Assembly: GCA_900618425.1 (NCBI GenBank)
Contig: UZAN01046249.1
Location: forward strand, 9,467-25,604
DNA: 16,138 nucleotides
Direction of reading: 5' to 3'
DNA from: Echinostoma caproni
Lineage: Eukaryota; Platyhelminthes; Trematoda; Plagiorchiida; Echinostomatidae
The stretch's first letter is position 1, and every line of letters starts with the position of its first letter. The notes beneath the pieces were generated by a model. The model had not been told where the DNA came from, did not search any database, and saw only the letters and a program-made list of their open reading frames with translations. Shown in pieces: positions 8,225 through 16,138 of this stretch. The translations under genes were made by a program, and so were the position numbers.

Positions 8225-8820
8225 CTGGTGAATTGCAAAGCTGATGCTTAATGAAACCCGTAAACAGTGGGTTCGGTTGGTAGTACAATTAAATAGCAGA
8301 TTGTAGCGTTCATTCACAGGCACTGAACGGTTTTGACGCTTCATCGAGCCCTGACTTGAACGAATCGATGGTTGGACTATAAACAACTTGAGATGGAAGA
8401 GAGTTCCACGTTTCATAAACTCTGAGACTGAAGGAGTGACACCTGTAGTCTAGCCAACTCTTTGGGGCAAAGATTTAAAGGTATATCCCGTGAAGTGACC
8501 ATTCTGAATAGTGTTAGCTGAAGACTACACAGGTGGTGAAGTTGATGTATTATTTGCTGTGCGAGGGTCCTGTCTCTCTGAAATCGGCAGCATTGAGATT
8601 ACTAAAGCTCGAGGGTTTGCAACTTCTCAACGTCGATCTTGGACATTAACCCTTTTGCCGTTTTGGTTGCAAATCTCTTCGGACTTATGAGCGCTTTTTT
8701 CACCAATTAGCCACTTTTTCCAAACTTGGATAGCGTAATTGATGTGTCTAATTTATGTTGATAGTAAACTGAGCAAGATGCAAATCCGTTTCGAACGATA
8801 CAGAAATATGTTTTAATAAT
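8225..8820 (-). mobile_element. CR1-like LINE, 3' half of a split element
   Basis: Reading the minus strand from 8820, the peptide pieces follow the C-terminus of a CR1-like reverse transcriptase ORF. IIKTYFCIV corresponds to the IIKRTF block. HINYAIQVWKKWL (about 8695-8735) matches VRPHLEYA.QVW. KRFATKTAKGL and TLEL match the KL.L block, HFTGYTFKSLPQRV follows, and SLRVYETWNSLPSQVV with SPTIDSFKSGLDE (about 8345-8435) is the hallmark C-terminus. Three frames are needed, with stops, so it is dead. It begins at the 3' terminus of the RTE-like element. The preceding piece of the same ORF lies beyond that element at 12776-13290, so the two are halves of one insertion. The 3' limit near 8225 is approximate. 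Confidence 0.75.
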
Positions 8821-9029
8821 TCGGTTCAGTTCAGTTCTTACAACCATTAACCATGCACTTTAGTGCGCCGGTTTTGGTTGCTCATTTGGGTAAAACAGCA
8901 GAATGATGATTAGAATGTTGAGAGCAGATTCAACCGGAAGATGGAGAATTCATATAGAATAGTGATAGGGGAATACTGAGTGAATGCACGAGCACCATAG
9001 TTTGCGACAACTAGTCATATCACTCAGTG
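8821..9029 (-). other. 3' UTR and tail of RTE-like copy 3
   Basis: Downstream of the last coding motif (WLETLSDM, about 9010-9045) the minus strand reads caaatgagcaaccaaaacc, ggcgcac, then ggttaatggttg, and ends in aagaactgaactgaaccgaa. The same blocks in the same order close copies 1 and 4, and partly copy 2. This is presumably the recognition segment for the element's reverse transcriptase, and the repeated gaact units would be its terminal tail. Confidence 0.7.
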
Positions 9030-10926
9030 TCTCTAACCACCGGTGACCATCATCCCTAGAGCTCAACCAGGAAGCCTAACGGGGCATATGTGACCTAGTC
9101 TCCTGGTAAGATAATCATACCCTCATGCTAGGTCTTAGTTTGAACACCCTTGTTCTTCTTCCAAACGCTATCTGCCTCAGCAAACATCGCTCGCCACAGC
9201 AACCTATCTGGTGACATGCGTACATGCCCCAACCAACTTAATCTATGCAGGTCGATCACTTGCTCCAGTGGACGACCGCGAATGCCTAAAACTCTACGCC
9301 TAACCTCAGTATTGCTCGTCCGGTTACCCCAACAGATTCGTGCAATGTGACGTAGATATCGGTGCTCAAATACCGATAATCTATTTTTATCCTGTTCCTG
9401 TAAAAGCCAAGTCTCTTCACCGTAGAGCAGGATCGGCCGAACTGCTGCAGCATACACTCGACCCTCACAGACAACCGGATGTCGCGAAGGCACCACAAAT
9501 GTCTCAAGTTAAGAAATGCCAACCTATTCTTTTGTATCCGCACCGACACTTCATCTGTGATACGTACGCCAGGTGAGATACAGCTGCCCAGATAGCAAAA
9601 CTTGTCTACTTTCTCCACAGCATCCCGGTCAGGGTGAGACTGGGGACTAGACCAACCCAATCCCGGAGCAGCGTTTTACACTTTGAATGCGCAAAGCGCA
9701 TATCGAACATGGCTACACTAGCACTCAAACTATCCAGAAAAGCTTGCAACTTACCTGGACCTTCACTTAGTAGCACAACATCGTCTGCATACTCTAGATC
9801 AGACAGTCTTCCACCCGGGAGTAAATCGATGCCACTATAATCGCACGAAGATAGGGCTGTTTCAAGAATTAAATCTATGGCTAAGTTAAATAGAAACGGA
9901 GCGAGAGGGCAACTCTGTCGAACACTACTTTCTATAGTGAACTTGGGTGGAAAAGTGCCTTAAGCTCGGACTCAGCTTCGGCTATTATTTTAGAGGGATT
10001 GTAACATTGAAGTAAATTTCTCGGGCACACCCTTCAGGGAAAGGCACCGCTAGAGGTTAGAGTGGCCGACTGAGCCGGAAGCCGCTTTCAAATCGATCAA
10101 GACAGAGATGGTGGGTTTATAAAAAGAATGCCAGTGCTCCAGAGTTTGGCGAAGAGTGAAGATGTGATCGATACAACCTCGACCAGGTCTTAAACCAGCC
10201 TGGTCCTCACGCGTGCGGCAGACCATCGACAGAGTATGATACCGGCGAGAGGTTTCGGGGCAATGTTGTTCAAACTAATTCCTCTGTGGTTTTCACAAGA
10301 CGATCTGTCACCTTTCTTGTAAATCGGTATGATCACTGATTCAAACCACTCAGTTGGAACTTCTCTCTCCCACATTGTGCCCAGATGTTTGTTAGCTCCA
10401 ACAAACAGGACTGAACCTCCATTCTTAAAAACCGATGGGGACAGCCCGTCGGGGCCGGAACCCTTATGTCTCCATTTCAGATGGAGGACTGATGTCAACA
10501 AGCAGTAGTTGCACAGTTGAATCGGGTGTAGGGAGGTATTGTGCTGACGAGGGCCAGCAGAACTGAGCCTCGAAATGCTCTGCCCTTCGGTCTAGACGGC
10601 GTTGCTGAATACAAATCAGTGTGCCGTCGGACTCCTTAATTACCTCACTTACCTCTTGGACCGGTAGTCCTAACTGATCGGAAAAGATTGCGACTATGAG
10701 CGATAGCCGCAGCCTTTTCTTTCTCACAACACTTTCCTACCCACCACTTCTCGCGGTCATTCCTCAGGCTCTTGGTGAGCTGGCGTTTAAGGGATTTGCG
10801 CGCTTTGTCGTATTTTAAATCTAAGGGAATGGCTTTGCGAGCGTCCAGCAGGGCAACTGAAGTTGGGAAGATCCATCGTTTTCTGTGTAATCGTGTGCCA
10901 GAATCTGACGTTGTTTTGATTGACAT
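9030..10926 (-). pseudogene. RTE-like linker and reverse transcriptase remnant (copy 3)
   Basis: This is the polymerase half of the RTE-like polyprotein, which makes cDNA on a nicked target. The minus strand shows SLRNDREKWWVGK in the linker, then KGSGPDGLSPSVFKNGG, SVIIPIYKKG and CENHRGISL (palm/fingers, 10500-10240). It continues LRPGRGCIDHIFTLRQ, a degraded motif B (VRQSCPLAP where VRQGCPLSP is usual), and YADDVVLLS with YADD intact at 9780-9791. After that come RFAHSKCKTLLRDWVG, FLNLRHLW, FEHRYLRHIARICW and RRRVLGIRGRPLEQVIDLHRL, then GHVRMSP lacking one residue relative to GHVLRMSP. The frame changes near 10700, 10470 and 9640, and stops interrupt the thumb. The catalytic aspartates survive but no full protein can be made. 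Confidence 0.82.
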
Positions 10927-10947
10927 TTGGATCGCTTCTTTAATTGC

Positions 10948-11890
10948 CTACCAGTGCTCACGGAGTCCTCCGGCTGATGGTTGAACTGAGAGGCAATCTG
11001 ATAGTTCCGCTTGGAGGGCCGATTTGCAACCGTTGCTGACATTGTATATTGTGTATCCGTTTTCGGTGGTTTCTCTGTGGTTGTTTATCAGGCGTAGGGA
11101 GAATCTCGTTCGTAGCAGAGCATCTTCCGTGTCTACGGGTGTTGACCAGTAGGAGCGGCAGTCTTCAGTGGATCCTCGCCACCGGTGGCTGATGGCTAGG
11201 TGGTCGATTTGAGTCCAGAGCTGTGAAGCGGTTGGCGGTTTCCATGTAAGTCGGTGTCGCTTCTTGTGCGAGAAGTTGTTGCTTGACAGGAACAGCCCGT
11301 GGTCAGCACAAAGTTGGAGTAGGCGTTCTCCGTTGTTAGTCCGGTTGACTGGGATGGTATGTGAACCACCAAGTAGCCTTTCTGTTCCGTCCAGGGATCC
11401 CACTTGAGCATTGAAGTCTCCAGCGACCACCACGAAATTCGTTGACCGAGCATTTTGGAGCAGTTGAGAGGTCCTTGTAGAATTCATCCTTCACTTCTGG
11501 CGAACTGCAATTTGTCGGTGCATACGCGGATACGAAGACTAAACATCGACGTTTCCTTCTGTAGCTGTTGACCCGTACTGAACCATCCAGAAGTACGGCT
11601 CATAGTCAACTGTTAAGCGGGATTCGATTGATAAGTGACCGCTCGCTCTTGACACTCAGCGCGACTCTAACACCAGGAACTCCGCGAGCTTCGGATGCCG
11701 TAACGCCCGACACAAAGAGAGTGAAGCGTGAGGATGAGGTTGGATCTGGAGAACGCAAGGAGATGATTATAGTAGCGTTATGTATGCGTGTTCCGGAGGC
11801 CTAGCATGCATCTAAATGTAAGGTTTCAAGGATTCTAGCTAAGGCAGCTTGCTGATCGATCTGGTAGAGTGTGCGGGCATTAAATGCGGC
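10948..11890 (-). pseudogene. RTE-like APE endonuclease remnant (copy 3)
   Basis: This is the target-nicking domain of the element. It starts near 11885 with FNARTLYQIDQQAALARIL, passes a stop where CLSETR-like sequence is expected, then reads RCLVFVSAYAPTNCS. After a frame change near 11490 it gives FVVVAGDFNAQVG (GDFNAQVG at 11398-11421), NGERLLQLCADHGLFLSSN, HRLTWKPP and IDHLAISHRWRGSTEDCRS. The final SDH active-site triplet is replaced by TED (11122-11130), so the catalytic histidine is gone. The fold is otherwise well kept, suggesting a fairly recent insertion compared with the host LINE. Confidence 0.82.
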
Positions 11891-12775
11891 TAAATAGAAG
11901 GAGATTTTGGTTTCAAAAATCTGATAGCCTTTGAGTAGTTAGCCTCCTCAGTTGAACACTGACTGGTATCCGATGGGTGGAGCGAACAGGGTGCATCTAT
12001 TAAGGTTTGAAAGTGAGAAGAGAGAGTGGATGGTTGAGAAAAATGGTTTCCCAAATTGTTACCTAAGACGTTTGGGCACGACATACTTCGCGGTTGCCCA
12101 CACCAACGAAGGGGTTTTTCTTTGGGAACCGGAACCGAAACCTTCGACTCAAAGTTTGATCCACAAGGCAGTGGAGTGTAGATCCAACGCGGAAGCGCGA
12201 ACGAAACACCTGTGTGGGAGCTTCTAGTGACCTGTCACGCAAAGCTTTCGGTTTTCGGTTCAGTGTGTTGTTCGCTGGTGCGTTGATTATCGGTCTGCTT
12301 TTCGGGATCGGCCCTTAGCCTCATGCATCCATTGAGACAAGCGAAACGTGGACGGGACAGCACCTTATTGGCTGGGGGCTGCCCAGCTTGGACGGGCGGT
12401 AGCTGTGTAATGAAGTGCGAAGACCTCTCCCACCGTCGAGAGGAAGCTCCAGGTACCCAGCTTCTACGTCCATCTAACGGGTTTTTTGACCGGTAAACTG
12501 CCCCTCACCGTGTTTATTTACTGGAATGACCTCTCCAGGGGCGGGTGGGGATAGAAAATGAAGCCAGGAGGTGCCCAAGCAGCTGGCCTTGTGAGACATC
12601 TTCGTCTGGCCTCTACCCCTTGACCTTTCAGGCATGATTTGATCCGCGGCTGTGAGGAGCCATCCTGTATAGCTCACAGGGTCATTGAGGCTCGCAAGTC
12701 ATCACACCATGTCAAGGTGCACTCTCGTCGTGATGTACTTCAACTTGCGTTAGGGCCATTGATGACGCTCTAACT
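11891..12775 (-). other. 5' leader of RTE-like copy 3
   Basis: About 885 bp lie between the CR1-like sequence and the first endonuclease residues. A short minus-strand open frame at 12474-12677 and another at 11890-12084 are present, but neither shows a domain. The second ends seven codons before the endonuclease frame begins. I read this as the element's 5' UTR, perhaps with a promoter or a small upstream ORF. The 5' limit near 12775 is set by where CR1-like coding resumes (DLGYCSDLGCPS). Confidence 0.5.
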
Positions 12776-13290
12776 AGCTGGGACATCCTAGATCCGAGCA
12801 ATAACCCAGATCATTTTCGTTTGTAGTACGTGATAACAGCCGATCTCCGTACGTTTTGAAAGCGAACCCTGTGACGAAACGACTCAACGTTTCTCAACGT
12901 TGAATTCGATGTTATTAGTGACAGACCATCGATTGGATGCGTCGAGAATTTCCTGTGGGATTTCATAATCTTTAGGATGTTGTATCGTTCTCCATGTTTT
13001 GGCCTCGTGATGTATAATAGTGTCTTTTCTCCAAGATTATCTGTTAGATTGCTTGTGAATGCTATGAAGGGGTGCGAACAGTTGTGGAACTCCATGGACA
13101 GCTTCAGTTGTTCCCGATTGCAAATCATCAACTAGAAGAAATTCCCTTATCCGGTAAGGTTGCAGTCTTCTAAAACCGTAATTATAGAGCTTTCCCGGAA
13201 TTTCCTGGTGGTTACCATTATTAAAAGCTTTGGATAAGTCCAAGGAGGCTACATCTACTGCCTCTCCCGTGTAAGTGATGAATCGATATC
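12776..13290 (-). mobile_element. CR1-like LINE, 5' half of a split element (RT palm)
   Basis: On the minus strand VDVASLDLSKAFNNGNHQ (about 13210-13265) is motif A of a CR1-like reverse transcriptase (usual form LDFSKAFD.VNH). KLYNYGFRRLQPYRIREFL follows, then a damaged motif B (GVPQLFAPL for GVPQGS.LGPL). After frame changes come WSVTNNIEFNVEKR, matching the W....L.FN..KC block after the FADD box, and finally NDLGYCSDLGCPS (about 12790-12830), the DLG block. The YADD/FADD box itself is not readable. The next block expected in this family (IIKRTF, then VRPHLEYA.QVW) reappears at 8820 after the RTE-like element, so both halves are one insertion. Confidence 0.75.
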
Positions 13291-13669
13291 CAAGTCATTT
13301 TGTGTCTGCGTGTGATACGTTTGTCTGAATCGGAAATACTCTCTGTTAGAGGATACGGGAACAAACTTTAAGCATCCAATCGGAATTTGATTCCGCATTG
13401 AATGTTTGGAATACTGAAAGAAGAAAAATATCGTGAGAGTTTTACATTTCGTTTAATCTTCTCGATCGCTGACTTAAAACAAGCAGACATATATATAGCA
13501 CATTCACCAAACATCACCGATGAGCCTAATTCTACACAAGATTAGTCGGCAGAAATAACACCACATACCCAAACAAATTTATGCACTGAATTACCTTCCT
13601 TGTTTTTATACTAATATTAAAAAATTATTCGAAGTGAAGCTTCTTTGGAAAACCGATCGGTGCAATACT
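13291..13669. other. Unassigned spacer between opposed CR1-like pieces
   Basis: No coding motif, RNA gene or repeat was recognised. It lies between the 5' end of the minus-strand CR1-like reverse transcriptase and the start of a plus-strand CR1-like endonuclease. It could be eroded LINE sequence. Confidence 0.4.
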
Positions 13670-14155
13670 GTTCGTATCACCCTATCACCCATGTCTTCAT
13701 TTGGGTGATTTCGACTGTCTCAATATTATTACAACGAGCTATTACCACCAGCAATTCGAGGGACAGTTATCCCAACTCATGGACTCGTAGCTATTGTAAA
13801 ACCTTAAGCAGAACCCATCGGGTTCGGAGCAGGTCAAGTACCGTCAACACCAGATTCAGTACTGACCAATGAGGAGTTGATGATGGAATTTGTCAATGCC
13901 ACCTCTCCATAAAGATGTAGTGATCATTCCGTGTTTAGTTTCAATTTTATCAGCTACGCCTCTACCCGAGAAAACCAGGGGAGGAGTACTCGTGCCTTCA
14001 TAGACTGCAAAACGTTGCAAAACCTGGCAGCACTTAGGCAATGGATCTCCCTAGAAGACCATCACATTCCTTTTCTGGCATCGAAATGCCTCATGGAGTA
14101 TCCCAAGGAGATAACAATGACTTCGACAAGTATCAAAGCTTGTGCTAAAATCTAA
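13670..14155 (+). mobile_element. CR1-like APE endonuclease fragment, plus strand
   Basis: The plus strand encodes the second half of a CR1-like endonuclease. HLGDFDCLNII (about 13693-13725) is the GDFN motif. QLSQLMDS, a stop, and RTHRVRSR follow. A frame change gives DSVLTNEELMMEFVNATSP (about 13854-13910), matching the usual LDLVFTNEE. After a break, SDHSVFSFNFISY (about 13920-13960) carries the intact SDH triplet, and NLAALRQWISLEDH is the start of the linker. Two frames and two stops make it inactive. It ends where the opposite-strand LINE ends (14152). It may be the inverted 5' part of the split CR1-like element or a separate insertion. Confidence 0.75.
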
Positions 14156-15750
14156 AACTCGGCAATCACCCACGGGAAGCGGAAGAAAGAAATAGATAGA
14201 GCCACGGGACAAGTTGATTGCACAAAATGTATTACAGTAAAAGAAGAAATATCATAGCTTTCTATAAACGGGAGAGTAGGGGAACGCTCACGTAAAATCC
14301 AGTTTACTGATTTTCCGTTTAAAGCGTAAAAGGCTGTAAGTTGTCGGAAAGACAGAAACAGGGTGTTCCACAAATTGGTGGTTCGGTGAGAAATGAAGAC
14401 TGGAGCAGAAATGTACGACATCTACTGATCGGAATCTGATGTGTATGACCAAATGTCCATGTTAGGAAGAGGCACTGGAGAGGCAAACTCCAAAGAACAA
14501 AAACAAAGTGATAACGATAAAGCCAGGATAGTGAAGCAAGTGCCAGACGATGGGCTGGTGACTGTGGATTAGAGGTTGGGGAAGGATCATCATATATGCT
14601 TACACAAGTTACAAATACAATACAATACAATTGGTCAGCCGGATAACCTTCCATTGAACACGATTTAGTATGGAAAGGGAAGGAAACATACCCCTACGCT
14701 ACACGTGACTGCAGTATTCCATAGCAGGACGGATTTAAAGTAGAAGAATAGCGGTTGTGAAGAAGTATCTGGAGTGGAGTACAAAATCAACATTGCATGC
14801 AGCACGAGAAGCAAATTGAGCTATAAAAGAAGACCAACATAAAGAAGAATTGACAGGCAATCCAAGAAGGGAAACAGAGTCGGTGGAACGCAGTTGGATG
14901 GAATCCCAATATAATTGAGGGGAGAATGAATGATGTTTTAGAGAGAAATTGAAAGAAGGGAGGTTTAAGAATCATTAAATGAAATATGATTGACATCACC
15001 CCAGGAGGAGGCGAGTTCGAGATCAGAGTCCAGTGACACACTAACTGTACTACGGTCACGACCCTGTGATGGTTTGAGTATGACGGGAGGGAGCAGTAGA
15101 GGGTGGTCATCGGCAAACGAATGAATGGGGTTGACAGTTTTAGAAAAAAAGTTATTAATGAATGGAAGAAACAGGATGGGAAAAGTACTGAACCTTGGGG
15201 AACGGCTGACATAGAACCCCATCAACTTGGCCGGAGATCGTTCGTTTGCCGAGGAAATTTGATATCCAAAATTTGAGAGTAAGAGGGAACTCGAAATGAA
15301 CAGTTTCGCCAGTAGACCTCCGTGCCGAACTCTGTCGAAGGCCTTAAAAATATAAAACGAGATCAAGTGTGTTTCTCCTTGGTTATCGAGTACAGCCGGC
15401 CAGGATGTACCGGTAGGTCACATATGGGACGACGCTGTCGGAAGAAATGCTGGTGGCTGCTCAATGGCCTTTGACGTTCCAGTAGCGGTTGTAGTGTATC
15501 GGAGATTATGGCTTCAAATACTTTTAGAAGAACAGAAAAGAGGTAAATTGGTCCGTAATTGTTCAGATCAGAAAGGTCGCTGAATTTGAGAAAAGGAAGA
15601 ATCACGGTTTGTGTCCAAGAGGTGAGAATATTGCAAAATTGAATAAGAAGACTGACAAGATGACGTAAAACAGGCGCCAGCTCGAGAACACATTTAGGAT
15701 GTGGGTGGAATACCGTCCGGACCGGGTGATATGTTTTCTTTTAGCGAGCA
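14152..15750 (-). mobile_element. CR1/Jockey-like LINE, FADD type: reverse transcriptase to C-terminus
   Basis: From about 15748 leftwards the minus strand reads SLKENISPGPDGIPPTS and, after a frameshift, KCVLELAPVL. VILPFLKFSDLSDLNNYGP and LFSVLLKVFEAIISDTLQ follow, then the motif A region (ISFYIFKAFDRVRHGGLLAKL) and SAVPQGSVLFPS. The catalytic box is FADD (15106-15117). The C-terminal half continues to FISHRTTNLWNTLFLSFRQL (about 14330-14390) and a TAG at 14152-14154. The order matches a CR1/Jockey-type LINE. The IYIFKAF aspartate is replaced (FYIFKAFD for FDISKAFD), and at least three frameshifts are present, so it is dead. Its 5' side is cut off by RTE-like copy 4. It resembles the fragment at 1-745. 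Confidence 0.78.
14611..14632. repeat. Short (ACAAT)n tract
   Basis: Three and a half near-perfect ACAAT units (acaaatacaatacaatacaa, then tt). It lies inside the C-terminal coding part of the FADD-type LINE and probably arose by slippage. Confidence 0.7.
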
Positions 15751-15756
15751 TAATGT

Positions 15757-16138
15757 ATGGTTTTCAGTTTGTTCAACCATTAACCATACAGTTTCGTGCG
15801 TCGGTTTTGGTTGCCGCTTTTTGGTTGTCCATTTGGATGAAGCAGAATGAGAAAGACAGGAAAGTTGAAAGTAGAATGAAATAGAAAATGAAGAATTTCA
15901 GTTGGCTACGGTCACAAAGAAATTGATAAAATTGACGAACGCCATTGTTTACGACACTCAGCCATATCACTCAATGTCTCTAATCGTTGATTACAATTAT
16001 CCCGAGGCCCCCATTCAGGGAGCCTAGTACAACCTATGACTGAGTCTACTGGTTAGGGCTTTCATAACATCGTGCCAGGTCTTACTTTGACCCCCCTTCG
16101 CTTTATTCTGCCCACTATCTGCCTTGGTGGATTTTACT
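15757..16138 (-). mobile_element. RTE-like LINE copy 4, 3' end (continues beyond the window)
   Basis: Read leftwards from the window edge, the minus strand encodes SKTWHDVMKALTSRLSH (about 16050-16100). A stop and frameshift follow, then GPRDNCNQRLETLSDMAECRKQWRSS (about 15930-16010), matching copy 1's WLGILSDMAAFRKQW. The 3' UTR reads caaatggacaaccaaaaagc, ggcaaccaaaacc, gacgcacgaaactg, then ggttaatggttgaacaaac and ends near 15757-15761. It sits directly against the GPDG segment of the FADD-type LINE, in the same orientation. The 5' part lies to the right of the window. Confidence 0.8.

Larger units (their letters stand above)
8821..12775 (-). mobile_element. RTE-like LINE copy 3, nearly full length, nested in a CR1-like LINE
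   Basis: This is the most complete element in the window, about 3.95 kb on the minus strand. From 5' to 3' it has a leader (12775-11891), an APE endonuclease (11890-10948), a linker (10947-10464), a reverse transcriptase with YADD (10501 to about 9640), the C-terminal region (about 9640-9030), and a 3' UTR ending in a short gaact-type tandem tail at 8821-8836. Such elements nick a target with the APE domain and copy themselves from the nick. It interrupts the reverse transcriptase of a CR1-like LINE in the same orientation. Stops and frameshifts occur in every domain, so it cannot move on its own. Clade naming (RTE-like) is from recalled motifs. No target-site duplication was visible by eye at the two ends. 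Confidence 0.82.

Noticed and set aside
11952..12227. A 91-codon plus-strand open frame with a tryptophan-containing peptide
   Set aside because: It is antisense to the RTE-like leader, and no domain or splice signal supports a gene.
14611..14632. The ACAAT tract as a LINE tail or telomere-like repeat
   Set aside because: It lies within C-terminal coding sequence of the FADD-type LINE, not at its end, and it has only about four units.
1..16138. A bacterial-style accessory region: operons, defence systems, CRISPR
   Set aside because: No Shine-Dalgarno-led gene runs, no direct-repeat arrays and no bacterial protein families are visible. The content is eukaryotic retroelements and a spliced exon.

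Overview
The window looks like intron and intergenic DNA from a large, repeat-rich eukaryotic genome. I favour a platyhelminth, probably a digenean trematode. The reasons are the mix of decayed non-LTR retrotransposons and a Penelope-like element, the single spliced host exon, and the lack of operons or bacterial signals. Species assignment is inference. Three isolated N bases (1555, 2120, 2388) suggest a draft assembly.

Layout, left to right. Positions 1-745 (minus) hold the endonuclease-to-linker part of a CR1/Jockey-like LINE running off the left edge. Positions 1165-1699 (plus) are the 3' end of an RTE-like LINE (copy 1). Positions 1700-2443 read as intron. The only confident host gene is a terminal exon at 2444-3010 (plus). 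It encodes half of one GoLoco motif and all of a second, so it is the C-terminus of a G-protein signalling modulator of the GPSM/LGN/Pins type. Positions 3011-4020 hold nothing recognisable beyond probable 3' UTR. RTE-like copy 2 (plus, about 4060-4597) and another RTE-like fragment (minus, about 4612-5278) meet tail to tail. A Penelope-like element (plus, about 5279-6790) follows, with reverse transcriptase and GIY-YIG endonuclease remains.

Positions 6790-8224 are mostly blank except for one candidate internal exon on the minus strand (7077-7265, phase 1-1) of an unrecognised gene. From 8225 to about 13290 there is a nested pair. A CR1-like LINE (minus) has its reverse transcriptase split in two by a nearly full-length RTE-like element (minus, about 8821-12775, copy 3), which keeps a YADD box but is broken by frameshifts and stops. 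A CR1-like endonuclease fragment on the opposite strand (13670-14155) may be the inverted 5' part of that split element. A second CR1/Jockey-like LINE (minus, 14152 to about 15750, FADD type) is interrupted at its 5' side by the 3' end of RTE-like copy 4 (minus, about 15757 to the window edge).

The mobile elements all appear dead: each reading frame carries stops, frameshifts or deletions. The window therefore records waves of retrotransposition around one signalling gene. I see no operon, CRISPR array, RNA gene or undescribed multi-gene system.
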